Source: Monodelphis domestica
Lineage: Eukaryota; Chordata; Mammalia; Didelphimorphia; Didelphidae
Length of the DNA stretch: 64,000 bases
Assembly (NCBI RefSeq): GCF_027887165.1
Contig: NC_077229.1
Location: 366,961,001 to 367,025,000, forward strand
Reading direction: 5' to 3'
The position numbers and the translations under genes are program-made. The notes beneath the pieces are model-generated. The model had not been told where the DNA came from. It ran no database searches and saw nothing but the letters and a program-made list of their open reading frames with translations. Shown here one piece after another: positions 23,118 to 34,942 of the stretch. Positions within the stretch are counted from its first letter, which is position 1; each line of letters opens with the position of its first letter.

Positions 23118-24680
23118 TTAGTATCTATTGATCAAGTAGAGTATTTACAAAGATTTCAGCAAAAGCTGAATTTCCTGAACTAAGTTTTGGAACAGGATGT
23201 GGATATATAAATATTAATTTAAAAATCTGGAATACTTTATTGATCAAAGCAACTCCTCATTTGATATGGTTTACTTATGTATTTTTCATTAATTTCTACT
23301 TAGATTTATCCACTTTACTAGATGCCTTTCCCATCTTTTAGGGATACAAGTATTTGATTTGACTCCTTAGATTCTGAGGCTATCTCTGTTTATGGTAAAG
23401 CATATTGTTGATAACATAATTTTCAGGCTTTATACACAGGGGTCACTCAATAAATGCTTGCTGAACTTATTAAATTGTAATAGAATCCCCAAGATGCTTA
23501 AAAAGAGAAACAGCAGAAATAGCTTCTGCCATTCATTTCTCTGTCTCTGAGTCTTTATCTCTGTTTCCACTTCTATTTCTCTCTGTATGTCAATGTCTAT
23601 GTCTGTATCTATTTCTTTGTCTCTCTTTCTCTATCCCCCTTATCTTCTCTCTGCCTCTATTTTCTCTTTGTCCTCTTCCTCCTTTTCTACCACTTGCCAA
23701 ATATGTGATGATTGCTCTATCCCCATGGTACAGTTTTGCTGAGTAGGAGGAGATTTTCAAATGCATGTAGCAGATTTAGTTATGGCATTCTCTTTCCCAT
23801 TAAGGGACTCACTACTCAACTTATTAAGACTGGTTCCTATTGCATGAGAAACCTGACCCCAAAATGAATGAAGATGAGGATCTTTTCCTACTCTTGGGGT
23901 CATTACACCCTGATCTCAGAACAGAACTCAGGAAAATTTCTTAAACCAAGTTTAGATAAGTTTTATACTTATAGTTTCCAGAAAAGGGATTATGAAGTTG
24001 GTTGTAGAATTTCAATCAATTTTCAGAAAGCCTGAATATAGCATAATTTAAAATTCCCCATTACAAAAGAAATGTTTAAATGACTAATTAATGCACAATA
24101 AAAATGTGTAAAATATAGAACAGCAATTCAGCTCCATTAATACTCTCCTAGGACATGGAATCTCCCCGCAGACTGGTAGGACTTCTGATGAAGCCCTATA
24201 CCTTTCCTTAGGATTTTATTGTTCAAGAAAATTCATGCAAATTTTATATCTTCTGGTGAGCTAAAATATGGCTTTGGCATTCTTTCAATTGTAGTATTCT
24301 TCTGGAGGTAATCCTCTTTTCTACTTAGAAATGGAAGAGAGCATATCTCTCCCTGTGGAGTTTGAGAGCAGGTTTCAAGGATTTGCCCCTCTAACATGCA
24401 CACATACACAAGAATTTGGATAGATATACAACTATGTATAATATAGAGATAAAGATTTAGAATTAGTTGCATGCACTGAACAGGAATTAAGTTGAAGGAA
24501 GATAAAAGACTGGTATATAACCAGTTTGATAAATTTAGCAGTGCTCTCAGAAATTCAAAACATTTCAAAATTCCATTTATTTAGCAATGTAATTTCCCAG
24601 ATTATCTGATATAAAATATCATATGCTACTAATACCCATGAAAAAATAAAATATCAAATGGTTTAAAGAGTAATAGAAAG
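23118..24680. other. Unique sequence with minor repeat debris
   Basis: 23430-23475 resembles an L2 terminus ('ggtcactcaataaatgcttg'). 23525-23690 is CT-rich low complexity ('ttctctctgtatgtcaatg'). The minus-strand frame 24568-24233 (111 codons) has no recognisable motif and begins in AT-rich sequence, so I do not call it a gene. Confidence 0.45.
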
Positions 24681-25124
24681 ACATATGATATGTATAAATA
24701 CACACCATCATTTATTTTCAAATATGGAACTATTCTTTCTTCTTTTGTCCAACTACTTTTATGTACAACACAATGAGGAGTTAGTTGTAGTAGGGAATAG
24801 TCTTAATTTTTGCTTTACTCTGAAATATTTTTGGGTTCCTTTTTATGTACATGAATCTTTCTATCCTGTAAAAATCAAATTAAATTCTATGGTCTCAATG
24901 CAGCTCTGCCCTGTTCCTATTAACAAAAGAGATCTCACCTATCTCTGAATCCCTGAATCCCTGTAGTGCTTATTGTCTGAACAGTTCATTTGACCTTAAT
25001 TTTATGTTTTCTCATATTATAAATGTCAAATACCTGACTAGAAAATTGGTCTACTACCTTAGAGCAGAGGTCAGGCAATTTGTAGGAGTTAATCAAAACT
25101 GGAAGCAAGTAAAGTATCAATTAG
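24681..25124. other. No recognisable gene
   Basis: A plus-strand frame at 24685-24948 lacks domain resemblance. 'taccttagagcagaggtcag' near 25059 hints at the start of a DNA-transposon fragment but is too short to call. Confidence 0.35.
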
Positions 25125-25290
25125 AGCTATTATTTCTATAGCATTACAAATAACTTCACATGTTTTTTCTCATTTGAATAGTGCATAGTGAAAGTATTAT
25201 TATCATATTTTCACAGTTAAGGAAGCCCAAAGTTTCAGAAATATTAGGTTACTTGACCAAAATAAAAAAGCGAATACACAGATGAGCTGA
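25125..25290 (-). mobile_element. MIR-type SINE
   Basis: Antisense MIR wording: 'acaaataacttcacatgttt', 'gtattattatcatattttca', 'cacagttaaggaagcccaaa', 'ttaggttacttgaccaaa'. Heavily diverged. Confidence 0.55.
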
Positions 25291-25699
25291 TATACAAAAG
25301 CAAAATGATTCTTGACCATTGCTCATAGTGAATAACCAACAAACATTTGTTGATTGATGGATTATCAAAAATTGCTAAATTTAATCATCTGACTTCTAAC
25401 TTTTCCATGTGAAACTGTTTGCAAAAAGCTTTAATTTAATCTGTTGTGTATTTAAATAATACATTGGATTTTGTGTTTTGATTAAAAAGATTAGATATGT
25501 CAAAAGAATTTTTTTTTTAGTTTGTTTGAGCATTTCATCAAGGAAATAATAAAGAATAAATGAAGTAATCCAAATGACCACTAGAAGTCATCATTGTACT
25601 ATACAGATGAAGCTTAACTATTATGTTTATAATGGATGCCATTTTCATTATTTAAAATTTTATCTTACCTTCCATATACTTTCTGATCATCCAAGGTAT
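25291..25699. other. No recognisable gene
   Basis: AT-rich. Short frames on both strands at 25396-25756 show no family features. Confidence 0.4.
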
Positions 25700-25890
25700 A
25701 AGTCCTATATAATTGGAATCAAAACACCTGACTTCCAGTTCTTGTTTAGTAGCTAATTAACTCTATGATCTTGGACAAATCAGTATACCTTACTGGGCCT
25801 CAGTTTTATTGTTTAGTTTATAGAGTGGACTGTAAGTTAGATGATCTTGAAATATGCTTTGAAAGTTAGAATTCTATAATATCTTCTCAG
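25700..25890 (+). mobile_element. Old SINE/LINE composite (MIR-like with CR1-like tail)
   Basis: 'actctatgatcttggacaaa', 'ttactgggcctcagttttat', then 'ttagatgatcttgaaatatg' and 'agttagaattctataat', an order seen in MIR-like elements that end with an L3/CR1-type tail. Confidence 0.55.
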
Positions 25891-26689
25891 CTGAGAAATT
25901 AAGTAATATAACTCAAAGAAATGCTATTAATAACCAAATATACTTGATTTTCTAGTATTACTGTATATACTTTCAAACTATAAGCTAGTAATCTCAATCA
26001 CAATTATGTTATCTAAATTAAATTTAAACCTACATTTACTTTCTAACCATTTATGCAACTTGTCCTTTTTTTACTCATACCTCTTATTACCCTATTTCAA
26101 TAATTTCTATATACCTAGAATAAATTTCTTTTAAGATACTTCCTTCACCTCCTTTAAATAGAAGTAAGCTATTTTTATCTTGTCCTATATTGCTGCCTTT
26201 GGGAAGTATAATGAGTGGATGAATAGGTGAATAGACACTGAGGTAGAATAGGAGAATATGAGTGATTGAAATGGCATTTAATACAATATGTTCTGCACTC
26301 CAATTTTTAAGTAGGTTTTAAGTAGGTTCACACAATATATTTGTTTCTGAATCTGATCAACAGTTGTCATTATATAATAAAAACAACTAATCAGAGTTAT
26401 TTTGGCTCTTCTGCATAGTATCTTCAATAAAGTGTGCCTAGAGAAAATTAAGTGAGGTGAAATTAAAGCCAAGAAATTTGACGACTATGACTATATTTAA
26501 TCAAGTTTTGGGTTTGAAGAGGATTAAAACTAAATAGATTCATTGTTATTCCTCTTCTTTTGTATTTGAATAACCATAGGTACTTGAGTGATGACTGGTG
26601 ATTTAAATTTAGTCAAGTAGTTTGAAATATTTTATTATATTGTCATATATTGTTAATGCTATTTATGAGGCAGAATCAGCAATGGTGAA
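25891..26689. other. AT-rich unique sequence
   Basis: Nothing recognisable. A short tandem 'taagtaggttt' duplication occurs at about 26308-26328. Confidence 0.4.
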
Positions 26690-26944
26690 AGTTTTCATGT
26701 GCCCAAACTGCAACTTCAAGCTGTCTGTGAGCCAAAGAGCAGAGGGAGGAAGTGCTCCCCTTGGGCGGATGGGCAGAGGGACAGGGCTTGCAAAAAATTG
26801 TTCTGGGTACTGGGAAGAGGGGAAACAAAGCAACCTCCCTCCCCCATCCCCTTCCCTATCCTCCTCACCCATTCCTCGCCCCCCTTCCTCCTGCCCCAGT
26901 GCTTATTTGGCATGACTGACAATACTTCTCCAGTTCTGGTATAG
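26690..26944. mobile_element. GC-rich repeat, possibly a DNA-transposon remnant
   Basis: Composition is sharply GC-richer than the flanks and rich in purine or pyrimidine runs ('cctccctcccccatcccct'). The ends show a loose inverted similarity, 'catgtgcccaaactg' at the left and 'agtgcttatttggcatg' at the right. I recognise the 'gggcggatgggcagaggga' wording as repetitive in marsupials, but cannot name the family. Overlapping frames on both strands are composition artefacts. Confidence 0.4.
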
Positions 26945-27075
26945 AAGTATGACCTTGGAGTCAGGAATATCTTGGTTCAACTCTTGCTTCTGAGCCTTAC
27001 TAACTGTCTGAGCATAGTAAAAGTCTCTTAACATTTTAGAACATTAGGAAATTCTATGACCATCAGCTCCAGAAC
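26945..27075 (+). mobile_element. SINE fragment
   Basis: 'gaccttggagtcaggaatat', 'ttggttcaactcttgcttct', 'ctgagcatagtaaaagtctc' follow the sense order of MIR-like or RTE-tailed marsupial SINEs. Confidence 0.55.
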
Positions 27076-28394
27076 AGTTGCAGATTTCCATTGATAGTGG
27101 GAATTTATTTACCTAGAGTACCTATACTAATGGAATTACAAGTAGAGATGAAAAAGATCACATTGTGATTACTTTATCTTCTTTAAATAGAAAAGTATAA
27201 TTTAAACATATTGATAGTCTTATAATTAATTCATTTTCATTCAGATGTGATTTTATTATTTCATCTCTTTCTGTCTCTGTTTTATTTCTTCTGTTTTCAT
27301 CTCTATGCCCTTTCATCCTTTGCAGTAGATTTTGGTGCATAAGCTATTATTATCTTTGATTTGCCATTTTTGTTATTATGTTCATTATAAATAATGCAAA
27401 GGAATATGACTATATCCCAGGAAATTAGTTTTAGGGAATTATTTTTCTTTTTGTCCTCATATTTATGAAACCAACTCCATTAATTCCTTTTATTTTCCTT
27501 TTCTGGACCTGTGAATTTCCTTTTCATTTAACTATAACTTCTTTATACCTTCTGGTTTTACTGACAGGAATAATGCCAATATAGATGGCATGATGGAAAT
27601 GGTGTTAAATTTATAATAAAAATAATAAAAATGTTAGCCCTTCCAGTAATTATCTTACTCTCCATAAAATTTCTCTATTTTGATAAAACCTGCTAGAGCT
27701 CTTGCTACTCTACCACATCCTCCGACAAACAAGAGGGACCTGTAAACCATAAAGATGCACAGAAGTAGCTCCTTTCCCCATCACCACACTTTTCTGCTCC
27801 AGACTCTTCCAAATTAGTCTTATTCCTTTAATGTTTCTGTCCCTAACTGTCTGCTGTACGTAATGTAATCTTTGATTCTCTTGTTAGCAAATTACTCATC
27901 CAAGTAGTCCTATGCCAAGGAATTACTTAGTATAAATATTTTAATTTATTTATATAAGTACATGTTTTCTTTCCTCAAATAATACAAGCTCCTTGAAGAC
28001 TGAAGAGGATAACCTTCCGGTCTTTCAGATTTGAACCAAAACAGAGAAGACCTTCTTAAATGTAGCTATCTTATACTTTTAAAAATACAGGCATGTATAT
28101 GTGTGTATGTATAGATATATACATATTTATTATACAGATATTGTATTTTTTCTGGGATAAAAACAAGCAATAAGGTATAAATAGCTTTATTCTAGAGGAA
28201 AAGCAAATGAATCACATAATAATGGTGTGTTCAAGTAACCCTATATATGAGTTAAAATAAAGAATATATAATTATTACTAGTATGTAAAAAAAATAAGAA
28301 AATAGGAACAGGTAATTCCCATGTGAGCAAATAACCTCTTCTAATTTAGTTAAGCTCCTTCTTTCCTACTTATAGTATTGCATATTTATCTAGT
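27076..28394. other. No recognisable gene
   Basis: 27620-27990 might be L2-like (for example 'tgctccagactcttccaaat') but is too diverged to call. TA-rich microsatellite debris lies near 28085-28130. Confidence 0.4.
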
Positions 28395-28505
28395 TTTCTG
28401 AGAGGATGTTACCTATCCAGTGTCACACACAGAAAGTAAGTGTCAGAAGAATGAATTTAATTCAGTTGTCTGGTGTTCTGGATACTAAACAACGTGGCCT
28501 ATTAT
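28395..28505 (-). mobile_element. MIR-type SINE fragment
   Basis: 'ttacctatccagtgtcacac' and 'gaaagtaagtgtcagaagaa' are antisense to the MIR core. Confidence 0.5.
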
Positions 28506-28579
28506 GATAGAATTACCAATCTCTTTGTTTCATTTTAGCTCCTCATATCTGGAATTTGGATATAATTTAACATATTAAA

Positions 28580-29035
28580 CAAGCCGAATAATAAATGGAA
28601 GAAGACTTTTGGGATGAAGACTAGACTGAAGATCATTTTAAATGGAAATAGGTGAAGTAAGGGTGGATATTTATCCTGCAAAATGAACAAATGCTTAGAG
28701 GAAAATAGGATAACTATGTTTGAGAAAGTGAAAAGTCATTCAATGGAAGACTTGTTCTATTTGCCCTTCTGAGAGTAGAATGATTAATAAATAGAAATTA
28801 TAGAGCAGCAGGTACAGGCTCAAAGAAAAGAAGTCGCTTAACAACTGGAGCAGTCCTGAAATATAATAAGCTAATTCATGAAGTGGTGACAATGTCTTTG
28901 GAGATTTCTAACCAGGTGAGGTGATTACCTCCTAGATATGTTATAAGGGGAAATGATTATTTAGCTATGGGTTGGATTAGGTAATCTTTGAGCTCCCTTC
29001 TTCCTCCAAGATTCTGTGATTTTGTGACTAAAACA
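28580..29035 (+). mobile_element. L3/CR1-type LINE 3' end
   Basis: The last 120 bp carry the characteristic order 'ggttggattaggtaatcttt', 'gagctcccttcttcctccaa', 'gattctgtgattttgtgac', the repeated-octamer terminus of CR1-like LINEs. Upstream sequence to 28580 is a plausible decayed extension. Confidence 0.6.
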
Positions 29036-29974
29036 GAAATAAAAACAGTAACTTTAATTACAAAAACTTAGATATGTTTTATATACACATATATGGGGAA
29101 AAGTATATATTTTAGAATAGAAACCCTTTCTGTTACTTTAAGATGAGTCAAAGATGAATGTCAAAACATACCATGGGAATGAAAGAGAAATACTAAAAAT
29201 GTCTTTGCTCTCCTGGGAAATCTTTGTTTTATCTTAATTCTGAAAATGACTCTAAAAAATTAACTCTAGCAACATCTAAGAGAATAAGATTTATACTCAA
29301 TTAAGCCTTTCTAACATCTTGTTAGAATGAATGGTGGTACATAAAGGTGAATTTATTTTGCATCTTTTCTTATTATATTTATTGTTGAGCAATCTAAGTA
29401 CATTCAATACTATTATATAATTTATTACCACAAATCAGAAGGATTTAAAGCAAGAGTCTCTCCTCAAAGTTCTTAGGCCTGGTAATCTCTACTAAACTGT
29501 AACAGGCTAAAAATATTAAAGTAAAATCTTGCAAAATATTTTATTTAATAGTTCATCTTATCTTAATGATAAATCCTTTTATATTTGGGAACTTGTGTTT
29601 CATTTTTTAATTATCCAAAATGCATATATCACTGGGATTAAACACATTTATGGAACCTGAAGTTAGGTAATATAGTTTATGTATTGGAAAAAGATGCAAA
29701 ATATATGTGTAAGAGAGATATAAATATATATGGAAATATATATTTTTAAAAGATCTTCTTTCAAATAAAGTTACTAACTAGTGATATTCTCTGTAATAAT
29801 AGAACATCTTTTATTGCCAAAAGCTTTGGGATCTATCAGTCTGTTTACTTTTTGTATCTTCAGGTAAAACATGGTTATAATTCATTCTAATTAATAATAG
29901 GAGTATAAAAACAGAGAGGTATTAGGAAATGAAAAATTCATTTCAGAGACTAAAATTTTTGCTAGCCATGTGAT
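29036..29974. other. AT-rich unique sequence
   Basis: No gene or classifiable repeat recognised. Several short TA-rich runs are present. Confidence 0.4.
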
Positions 29975-30130
29975 CATATAAAATCAAAGACTCAGGAAAT
30001 TTGAATGACCTCAGTCACCATTCACTGTAATCATAAAGAGGGTTAGCCCACAGAACTCCATCCTAAGAGCATCCGCGACATGCCAAATCTGCTTCCAGCC
30101 TTTGGGAAAGAGATGGCCATATTTGTTTCT
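29975..30130 (-). mobile_element. L3/CR1-type LINE 3' end
   Basis: 'atcaaagactcaggaaattt', 'gaatgacctcagtcaccatt' and 'cttccagcctttgggaaaga' follow the antisense order of a CR1-like terminus. Confidence 0.45.
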
Positions 30131-30879
30131 GAAAAAGCATGTCCTGATCTATGATTCAGGATATACATTAGCATTACAATTATTGTTTCCAGGTCTCTAA
30201 CCATGGGCCTATTGAGTCCCTGTGCATCCAGAATTGAGTAGACATTTAAAAAGCACCAGCCAAAGATGTTTTATTTTCTTGCTTGGCTGATCTCCTTATT
30301 CAAACAAAAAGAATGGGTTTCTGTAATCCTTTCGATGGAAGAGGGGCCTTTGATCTTTTCTCATCTGGAGCAAGAACATATGACTCTGCTGCTGTTGAAA
30401 GGAAAAAGCAGTCATGAATAGTAGGCTCCTGGAGCCATCTTCCTGCCTTCCCACTGGCCAGCCAAATACAAGCATCCTTTGTAGCCATTTTGCATTTGTT
30501 CCTTTTCCTGATTGCAAGTGAAGGAAACTTGGAAATAATGTTATATCTTTGATATCTTCGAACATATAGAATAGTATTTGTCCCACTGACTTAACTTCCC
30601 AGTGCAGCCTGGATGATAGTCAAGTCCTTTCTTTTGCTACTGCTGGACTTAGTCAGTTGGGTATCAGTTGTTATCTCATTTGTGCTCAGCCACAAGCAAA
30701 TCTTAGCATGAACTCCAGCTGTAGGAGTATGCCTACTACAGCATATTCAAGACCACCTTGCTGATGATTTGGGATTGCTTTAATTGTGAAGAATATTTTT
30801 GTCTCTTTTTCCTAAATCTTCTTACTCTTTTCAACTTATCCTCATTGCTCCCTGTTCTGCACTTTAGGAATGTGATAAA
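30131..30879. other. Unassigned sequence with two minus-strand frames
   Basis: Minus-strand frames at 30586-30296 (96 codons) and 31155-30736 (139 codons) show no conserved domain that I recognise. The second overlaps an LTR-like segment. I treat both as chance or decayed repeat. Confidence 0.35.
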
Positions 30880-31345
30880 AGATGAAAAGGTTTGCAATTT
30901 GCAAAAACTGAGAAATGCAATCCTTATGGAATGAGTGACAGTAGCATGTGACCAAGGGTCCCATGGGAGCCTGAGCCTTGGGATTTGGCAAAATCCTATG
31001 CCCCATGGTTGCTTCTTCTCAGAGACTGCTCTCCTGGAAGGACCTAAGGCTTGAAGAGGACTTTCCCTGTGATCAACAGAGGAAGGGGGTTTTCCCGATT
31101 TGGTTGCTGGCAGCATCAGTGAGAAGATCTCTGAACCTACTTGGATATCTAACAACTTAAGATCCTGACCCTATTTGGACTCCTGGTGTGAGATTGGGAT
31201 ATTTGGGAAGTTAATGTTTTAGCTTAGTAATATAGTTTTAGTTAGTTATAGATATTATCTTTTAAAATAAGTATAAGAATACGTTTATTACTAAACCCTT
31301 ATTCCTTCCTACCCTTCCCAAACAATAAATCAGAATTTATTTGTT
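30880..31345 (+). mobile_element. Possible LTR fragment
   Basis: A block of higher GC ('gtgaccaagggtcccatggg', 'ctctcctggaaggacctaag') leads into 'cttagtaatatagttttagt' and an AATAAA near 31323. The arrangement resembles U3-R of an endogenous retroviral LTR, but no termini or target duplication were found. Confidence 0.35.
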
Positions 31346-31589
31346 TTCCTCTTGTTCTTTCCTCACCCCAAATCCTACCATAACAGTATCAATGTGAATA
31401 AACCTAATATCTCTTCCAATGGGTGGACCATATCAAACCTTAATTGTACTATTGTAATAGTCTTTGAGTTGATCTTCTCATGTTTTATCTCTCCCCTTTC
31501 TTACCCATCTTCCACACAAGTGTCAAATGAATAAATCATGAACAATATGACAATGTCCCTGCCTGCACAAGAAACTCATTGGTGGGATT

Positions 31590-32960
31590 GTCAAAAGTAC
31601 AAGCATTTATTAACTATCTAAAAGGTACTAGACCCTCTTCTCAACACTCTAGAGTTCAAAGAAATTACAGAAGACATTCCCTGCTCTCAAAGATCTTATA
31701 GGCAAATGGGGAAGACAACATATAAATAAATAGGCTAAAACATAAGATAAAAAAGGTTAAAGTAGATATAATCAGCAGAAAGCAATAAATAATATTAGGG
31801 GGGTATCAGGAAAGTTTCTTTTAAATGATAAGAGTTTTTAAAAAAAAGCCCTTACCTTCCATCATAGAATCAATACTATTATGTATTGATTCTAAAGCAG
31901 AAGAGTGATAAAGGCTAGGCAATGGAGGCAAAGTGTCTTGCCCAGAGTCACCCAGCTAGGAAATGTCTGAAGCCAGATTTTAATCCAGAACCTCAGTCTG
32001 GGCTTAGCTCTTTATCTACTGAGCTACCTGTAGCTGTCCCTTGCATGACAGGCTTTTAATTGAAAATTGAAGGAAGCAAAGGAAGCCAGAAAATGGAGAG
32101 GGGAGAGATTCCCATGGAGGATATCCAGTGAAAATATCTGAGTCAAGAGACTCAGTCTGTTTCTTGTGTACTAAATAGAAAGGTGGCCAGTGGACTTTGC
32201 CTCAGTGGAGCATAGAACTGCAAGAAAACTGAAAAAGGTAAAAAAAGGACCAGATTATAAAGAGCTTTAAAAGTCAGTGGCTTTTATATTTGATCAAGGA
32301 GGGAATAAACTCCAGAGAGTTATCTGAGTACCTTAAAAGGGAGAGGAGGCTTAAAATGACATGGTCAGACATGGGCTTTGGGAAGATAACTTTGATAGAT
32401 GAATAGAGAATGGCCTAGAATGGGGAAAGGCAAAGCAGAGCCAACAACTTATATTCTTTACAAATGTCCAGGTATAAGGAGATGAAGGCTTTCATCAGGA
32501 TGGTAACACTGTCAGTGCATAGAAGGGACATCTAGGAGATGATGCAAAGGTAAAAGGAGCAGAACTTGCGAACTGATTGGATATTACGGGGAGGGGAAGA
32601 CGAGTGAAGAGTCTAGAATGACAGTGAGGGTGCAAGCCGGGGCACCTGGGAGGATGGTGGTGTCCCAGATAATAATAGGGAAATTGGAAGGAGGAGAAGG
32701 TTTTGGGAGAAAGAAAATGAGTTCAGTTTTGGGAAAGATTTCGATCAAAATTCCATGAAACATCCAGCTGAAAATATTTAAGGGGAACTTAGTGATATTA
32801 GCAGAATGGTTAAGGGAATACAAATAAATCTGAGAATCGTATTTAAAGATGATCAGGGAATCCTTGAGAGTAGATGAGATCACTGATAAAGTATCATACA
32901 GAAATAAGAGAAAGGGGCCCAGAACGGAGTGTTGGGGGACACATAGGGTGAACAGACATG
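31590..32960 (+). mobile_element. Medium-length interspersed repeat, near full length
   Basis: Begins with 'acaagcatttattaactatc' and 'ccctgctctcaaagatctta'. It continues through 'aaatgacatggtcagacatg', 'gaagataactttgatagatg', 'gggaggatggtggtgtccca' and 'gagttcagttttgggaaaga', and ends near 'gtgttgggggacacataggg'. The same order occurs in fragments at 6.65, 56.94 and 60.66 kb. I recognise it as a common old mammalian repeat without assigning a family. A SINE is inserted at 31830-32042. Frames at 32584-32883 and 32849-33184 are non-coding. Confidence 0.6.
31830..32042 (-). mobile_element. Marsupial tRNA-related SINE
   Basis: Antisense, nearly complete: 'aaagcccttaccttccatca', 'gtgataaaggctaggcaatg', 'gtcacccagctaggaaatgt' and 'ctactgagctacctgtagct'. 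It interrupts the older repeat around it. Confidence 0.85.
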
Positions 32961-33237
32961 ACCTAGATCAAAATTTAGCAAAAAGTAAGTATGAAATCCC
33001 AACTTTGTCAAAACTTCAAAGCCTTTTACAGGGTACCCTCAGCCTTTCCAGGATTCTTACATATTTTAGGCTTCAAACATTTACGATTTCAGTCAAATTG
33101 ACCTACTTGCTTTTTCCTATATATGACATTTTATCTCACATTTCCATGTATTTGAACTATCTTTCTATCACATTGGTAGTATAGATCCTCTTCAATTCTG
33201 CCTTATAAAATCCTTTGCTTTCTTCAAGACTTAACCC
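32961..33237. other. No recognisable feature
   Basis: 'tattttaggcttcaaacatt' and nearby sequence could be L2-like, but are not callable. Confidence 0.35.
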
Positions 33238-33690
33238 AGGGAGACAGCTGGGTGGTTCAGTGGATTGAGAGCCAGGTCTAGAGAGAGGATGTCCTGGGTT
33301 TGAATTTAGCCTCAGATACTTCTTAGCCATGTGACCCTGGGCAAGTCACTTCACTCCCATTACCTTCCTAACTGGTCCTGGGCAAGTCACTTGACTGCCA
33401 TAGTCTAGCCCTAACCACTCTTCTGCCTTGGAAGCAATATACAGTAGTGATTTTTTTTTAAACCTTTACCTTCCATCTTGGAATCAAAACTGTGTATCAT
33501 TTCCAAGGCAAAAGAGTGGTAAGGGCTAGGCAACGGGGGTCAAGTGACTTGTCCGGGGTTACCCAGCTGGGAAGTACCTGAGGCCAGATTTGAACCCAGG
33601 ACCTCCCATTTCTGGGCCTGATTCTCAATCCACTGAGCCACCCAGCTGACCCCTATGGTCATGATTCTAAGCCAGAAGGTAAGTTTTTTT
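33238..33690 (+). mobile_element. Marsupial SINE split by an inverted copy
   Basis: The sense copy runs from 33238 ('gggagacagctgggtggttc') to about 33457. Its 3' end ('gattctaagccagaaggtaa') reappears at 33664-33690, after the antisense SINE. The sense copy also has an internal duplication: 'gtcctgggcaagtcacttga' follows an earlier 'ccctgggcaagtcacttcac'. Confidence 0.8.
33458..33655 (-). mobile_element. Antisense SINE nested in the sense copy
   Basis: A complete antisense element: 'aaacctttaccttccatctt', 'gtggtaagggctaggcaacg', 'gccagatttgaacccaggac' and 'cactgagccacccagctgac'. Insertion into its own family creates a long imperfect inverted repeat of about 190-bp arms. Confidence 0.9.
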
Positions 33691-33799
33691 TTTCTTTAAG
33701 ACAACTCAGATGTCTTTTTGAACTGAAAGTTTATCTTTATCCTCCTAGTGGCTAGTACCCTCCCTCCCTTGGAAATCAACATATGTAGAACATATTGAA

Positions 33800-33995
33800 G
33801 ACTTATATGATGTTTCATACACAAGATCTCATCTGATTTTGATAAAGAATCTGAGCCACCTACTGAGGTAGCTAGAAAGTATTATTATCTGAATTTTACA
33901 GTGGAAGAAACTGAGGTTCAAAAAGATTTTGTGAGTTGCCTATGAACACACATCTAGTAAATTTTATAAGAAGCATTAGAAATGAGGCTTTATCT
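33800..33995 (-). mobile_element. MIR-type SINE
   Basis: Antisense order: 'cacaagatctcatctgattt', 'ctactgaggtagctagaaag', 'gtggaagaaactgaggttca' and 'gagttgcctatgaacacac'. Confidence 0.65.
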
Positions 33996-34300
33996 TTTTC
34001 CACATCGAGCTATGTAAACCTTAAAATTTCTTAGACTTATAAATGTTAGAAATTTCACCATTGGGAAATTTCATACTTGGAAAATTTCTTACTGATAGTC
34101 TATTGGAATGTGAACCCCATTGGCATGGGAGGTTCCTCCTCCTCCCTTCTTAAGATTACTTTAGGACAGAAACCTTTTGCTGAACAATGGAAAGGGCTTT
34201 GACCTATGCTTAAGCATAGAACAGGAAGTTCTTTGAGTCATGATTGATTTTAGAATTGATATAATAGAGATACTTGGAATGACAGAACCAGGTCTTGGAA

Positions 34301-34509
34301 ATTACAATCTACACCCTACTCAGTCCTAACAGGATTTAGGAAGGGTTGCAGCATAGATCAAATTTTAATTATTCCAATCTCCACCCTACTCAGTCCTAAC
34401 AGGATTTAGGAAGAGCTGTAGCATAGATCAAAATTTAATTATTCCAATCTCTACCCTACTCAGGGTAACAGGATTTAGGAAGGGCTGTAGCATAGATCAA
34501 GATTTAATT
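34301..34509 (+). repeat. Three tandem 70-bp units in LTR U3
   Basis: Units at 34301-34370, 34371-34440 and 34441-34509 share 'ctactcagtcctaacaggat' (changed in the third unit) and 'gcatagatcaaa.tttaatt'. Triplication in U3 is the usual position of retroviral enhancer repeats. Enhancer activity here is inferred. Confidence 0.9.
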
Positions 34510-34853
34510 ATTTGAGAATATGACCTTCAACAGACATGTGCAAAGCCACAGACCTCTGGGCGGTCCTAGGTTAAGCTAGAGCCACCATTGGCACAGGGAA
34601 GACATGGACAGTGATTGGTAGATGTGAGAACTGAGGGGAGGGAACTTGGATGGTGTCCTTAAAGATAGTGGGGTCTGAGGACTAAGGGGTGGTTGGAGAG
34701 GTGCTCTGAGAAGCTTGTTCTGAAGGAAGCTGGAGGTGGAGGCCCCTGAGACTGTTTCTCCATTTTGGTCACATGAGTGATAGGGACTGATCTCCTTTCT
34801 TTGCCTCAGCTATCTAAGGGTTTGGGCCTTTTGGCCCAGCCTAAACAGAAGGG

Positions 34854-34942
34854 GTATTTAAGCCCTATTCCCTTCTCTCCCCTTTCTCTCTCCCTCTCTC
34901 TCTCTATCTCTAATACCTTTCTTCCTCCTGTTTGTAATTAAA
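34854..34942 (+). promoter_or_regulatory. LTR TATA-like box and poly(A) signal
   Basis: 'tatttaa' at 34855-34861 lies about 80 bp upstream of ATTAAA at 34937-34942, the spacing expected for promoter, R region and polyadenylation signal in an LTR. Confidence 0.55.

Noticed and set aside
24233..24568. 111-codon minus-strand frame
   Set aside because: There are no recognisable motifs, no supporting gene structure and an AT-rich chance composition.
26622..26944. Overlapping frames of 68-97 codons on both strands
   Set aside because: They fall in a GC-rich repeat where stops are rare; all frames are equally open.
30736..31155. 139-codon minus-strand frame
   Set aside because: It lies antisense to an LTR-like segment and has no family resemblance.
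33238..33655. tRNA gene-like A and B boxes
   Set aside because: They belong to SINEs derived from tRNA; no cloverleaf can be drawn, and the copies have 3' SINE bodies.
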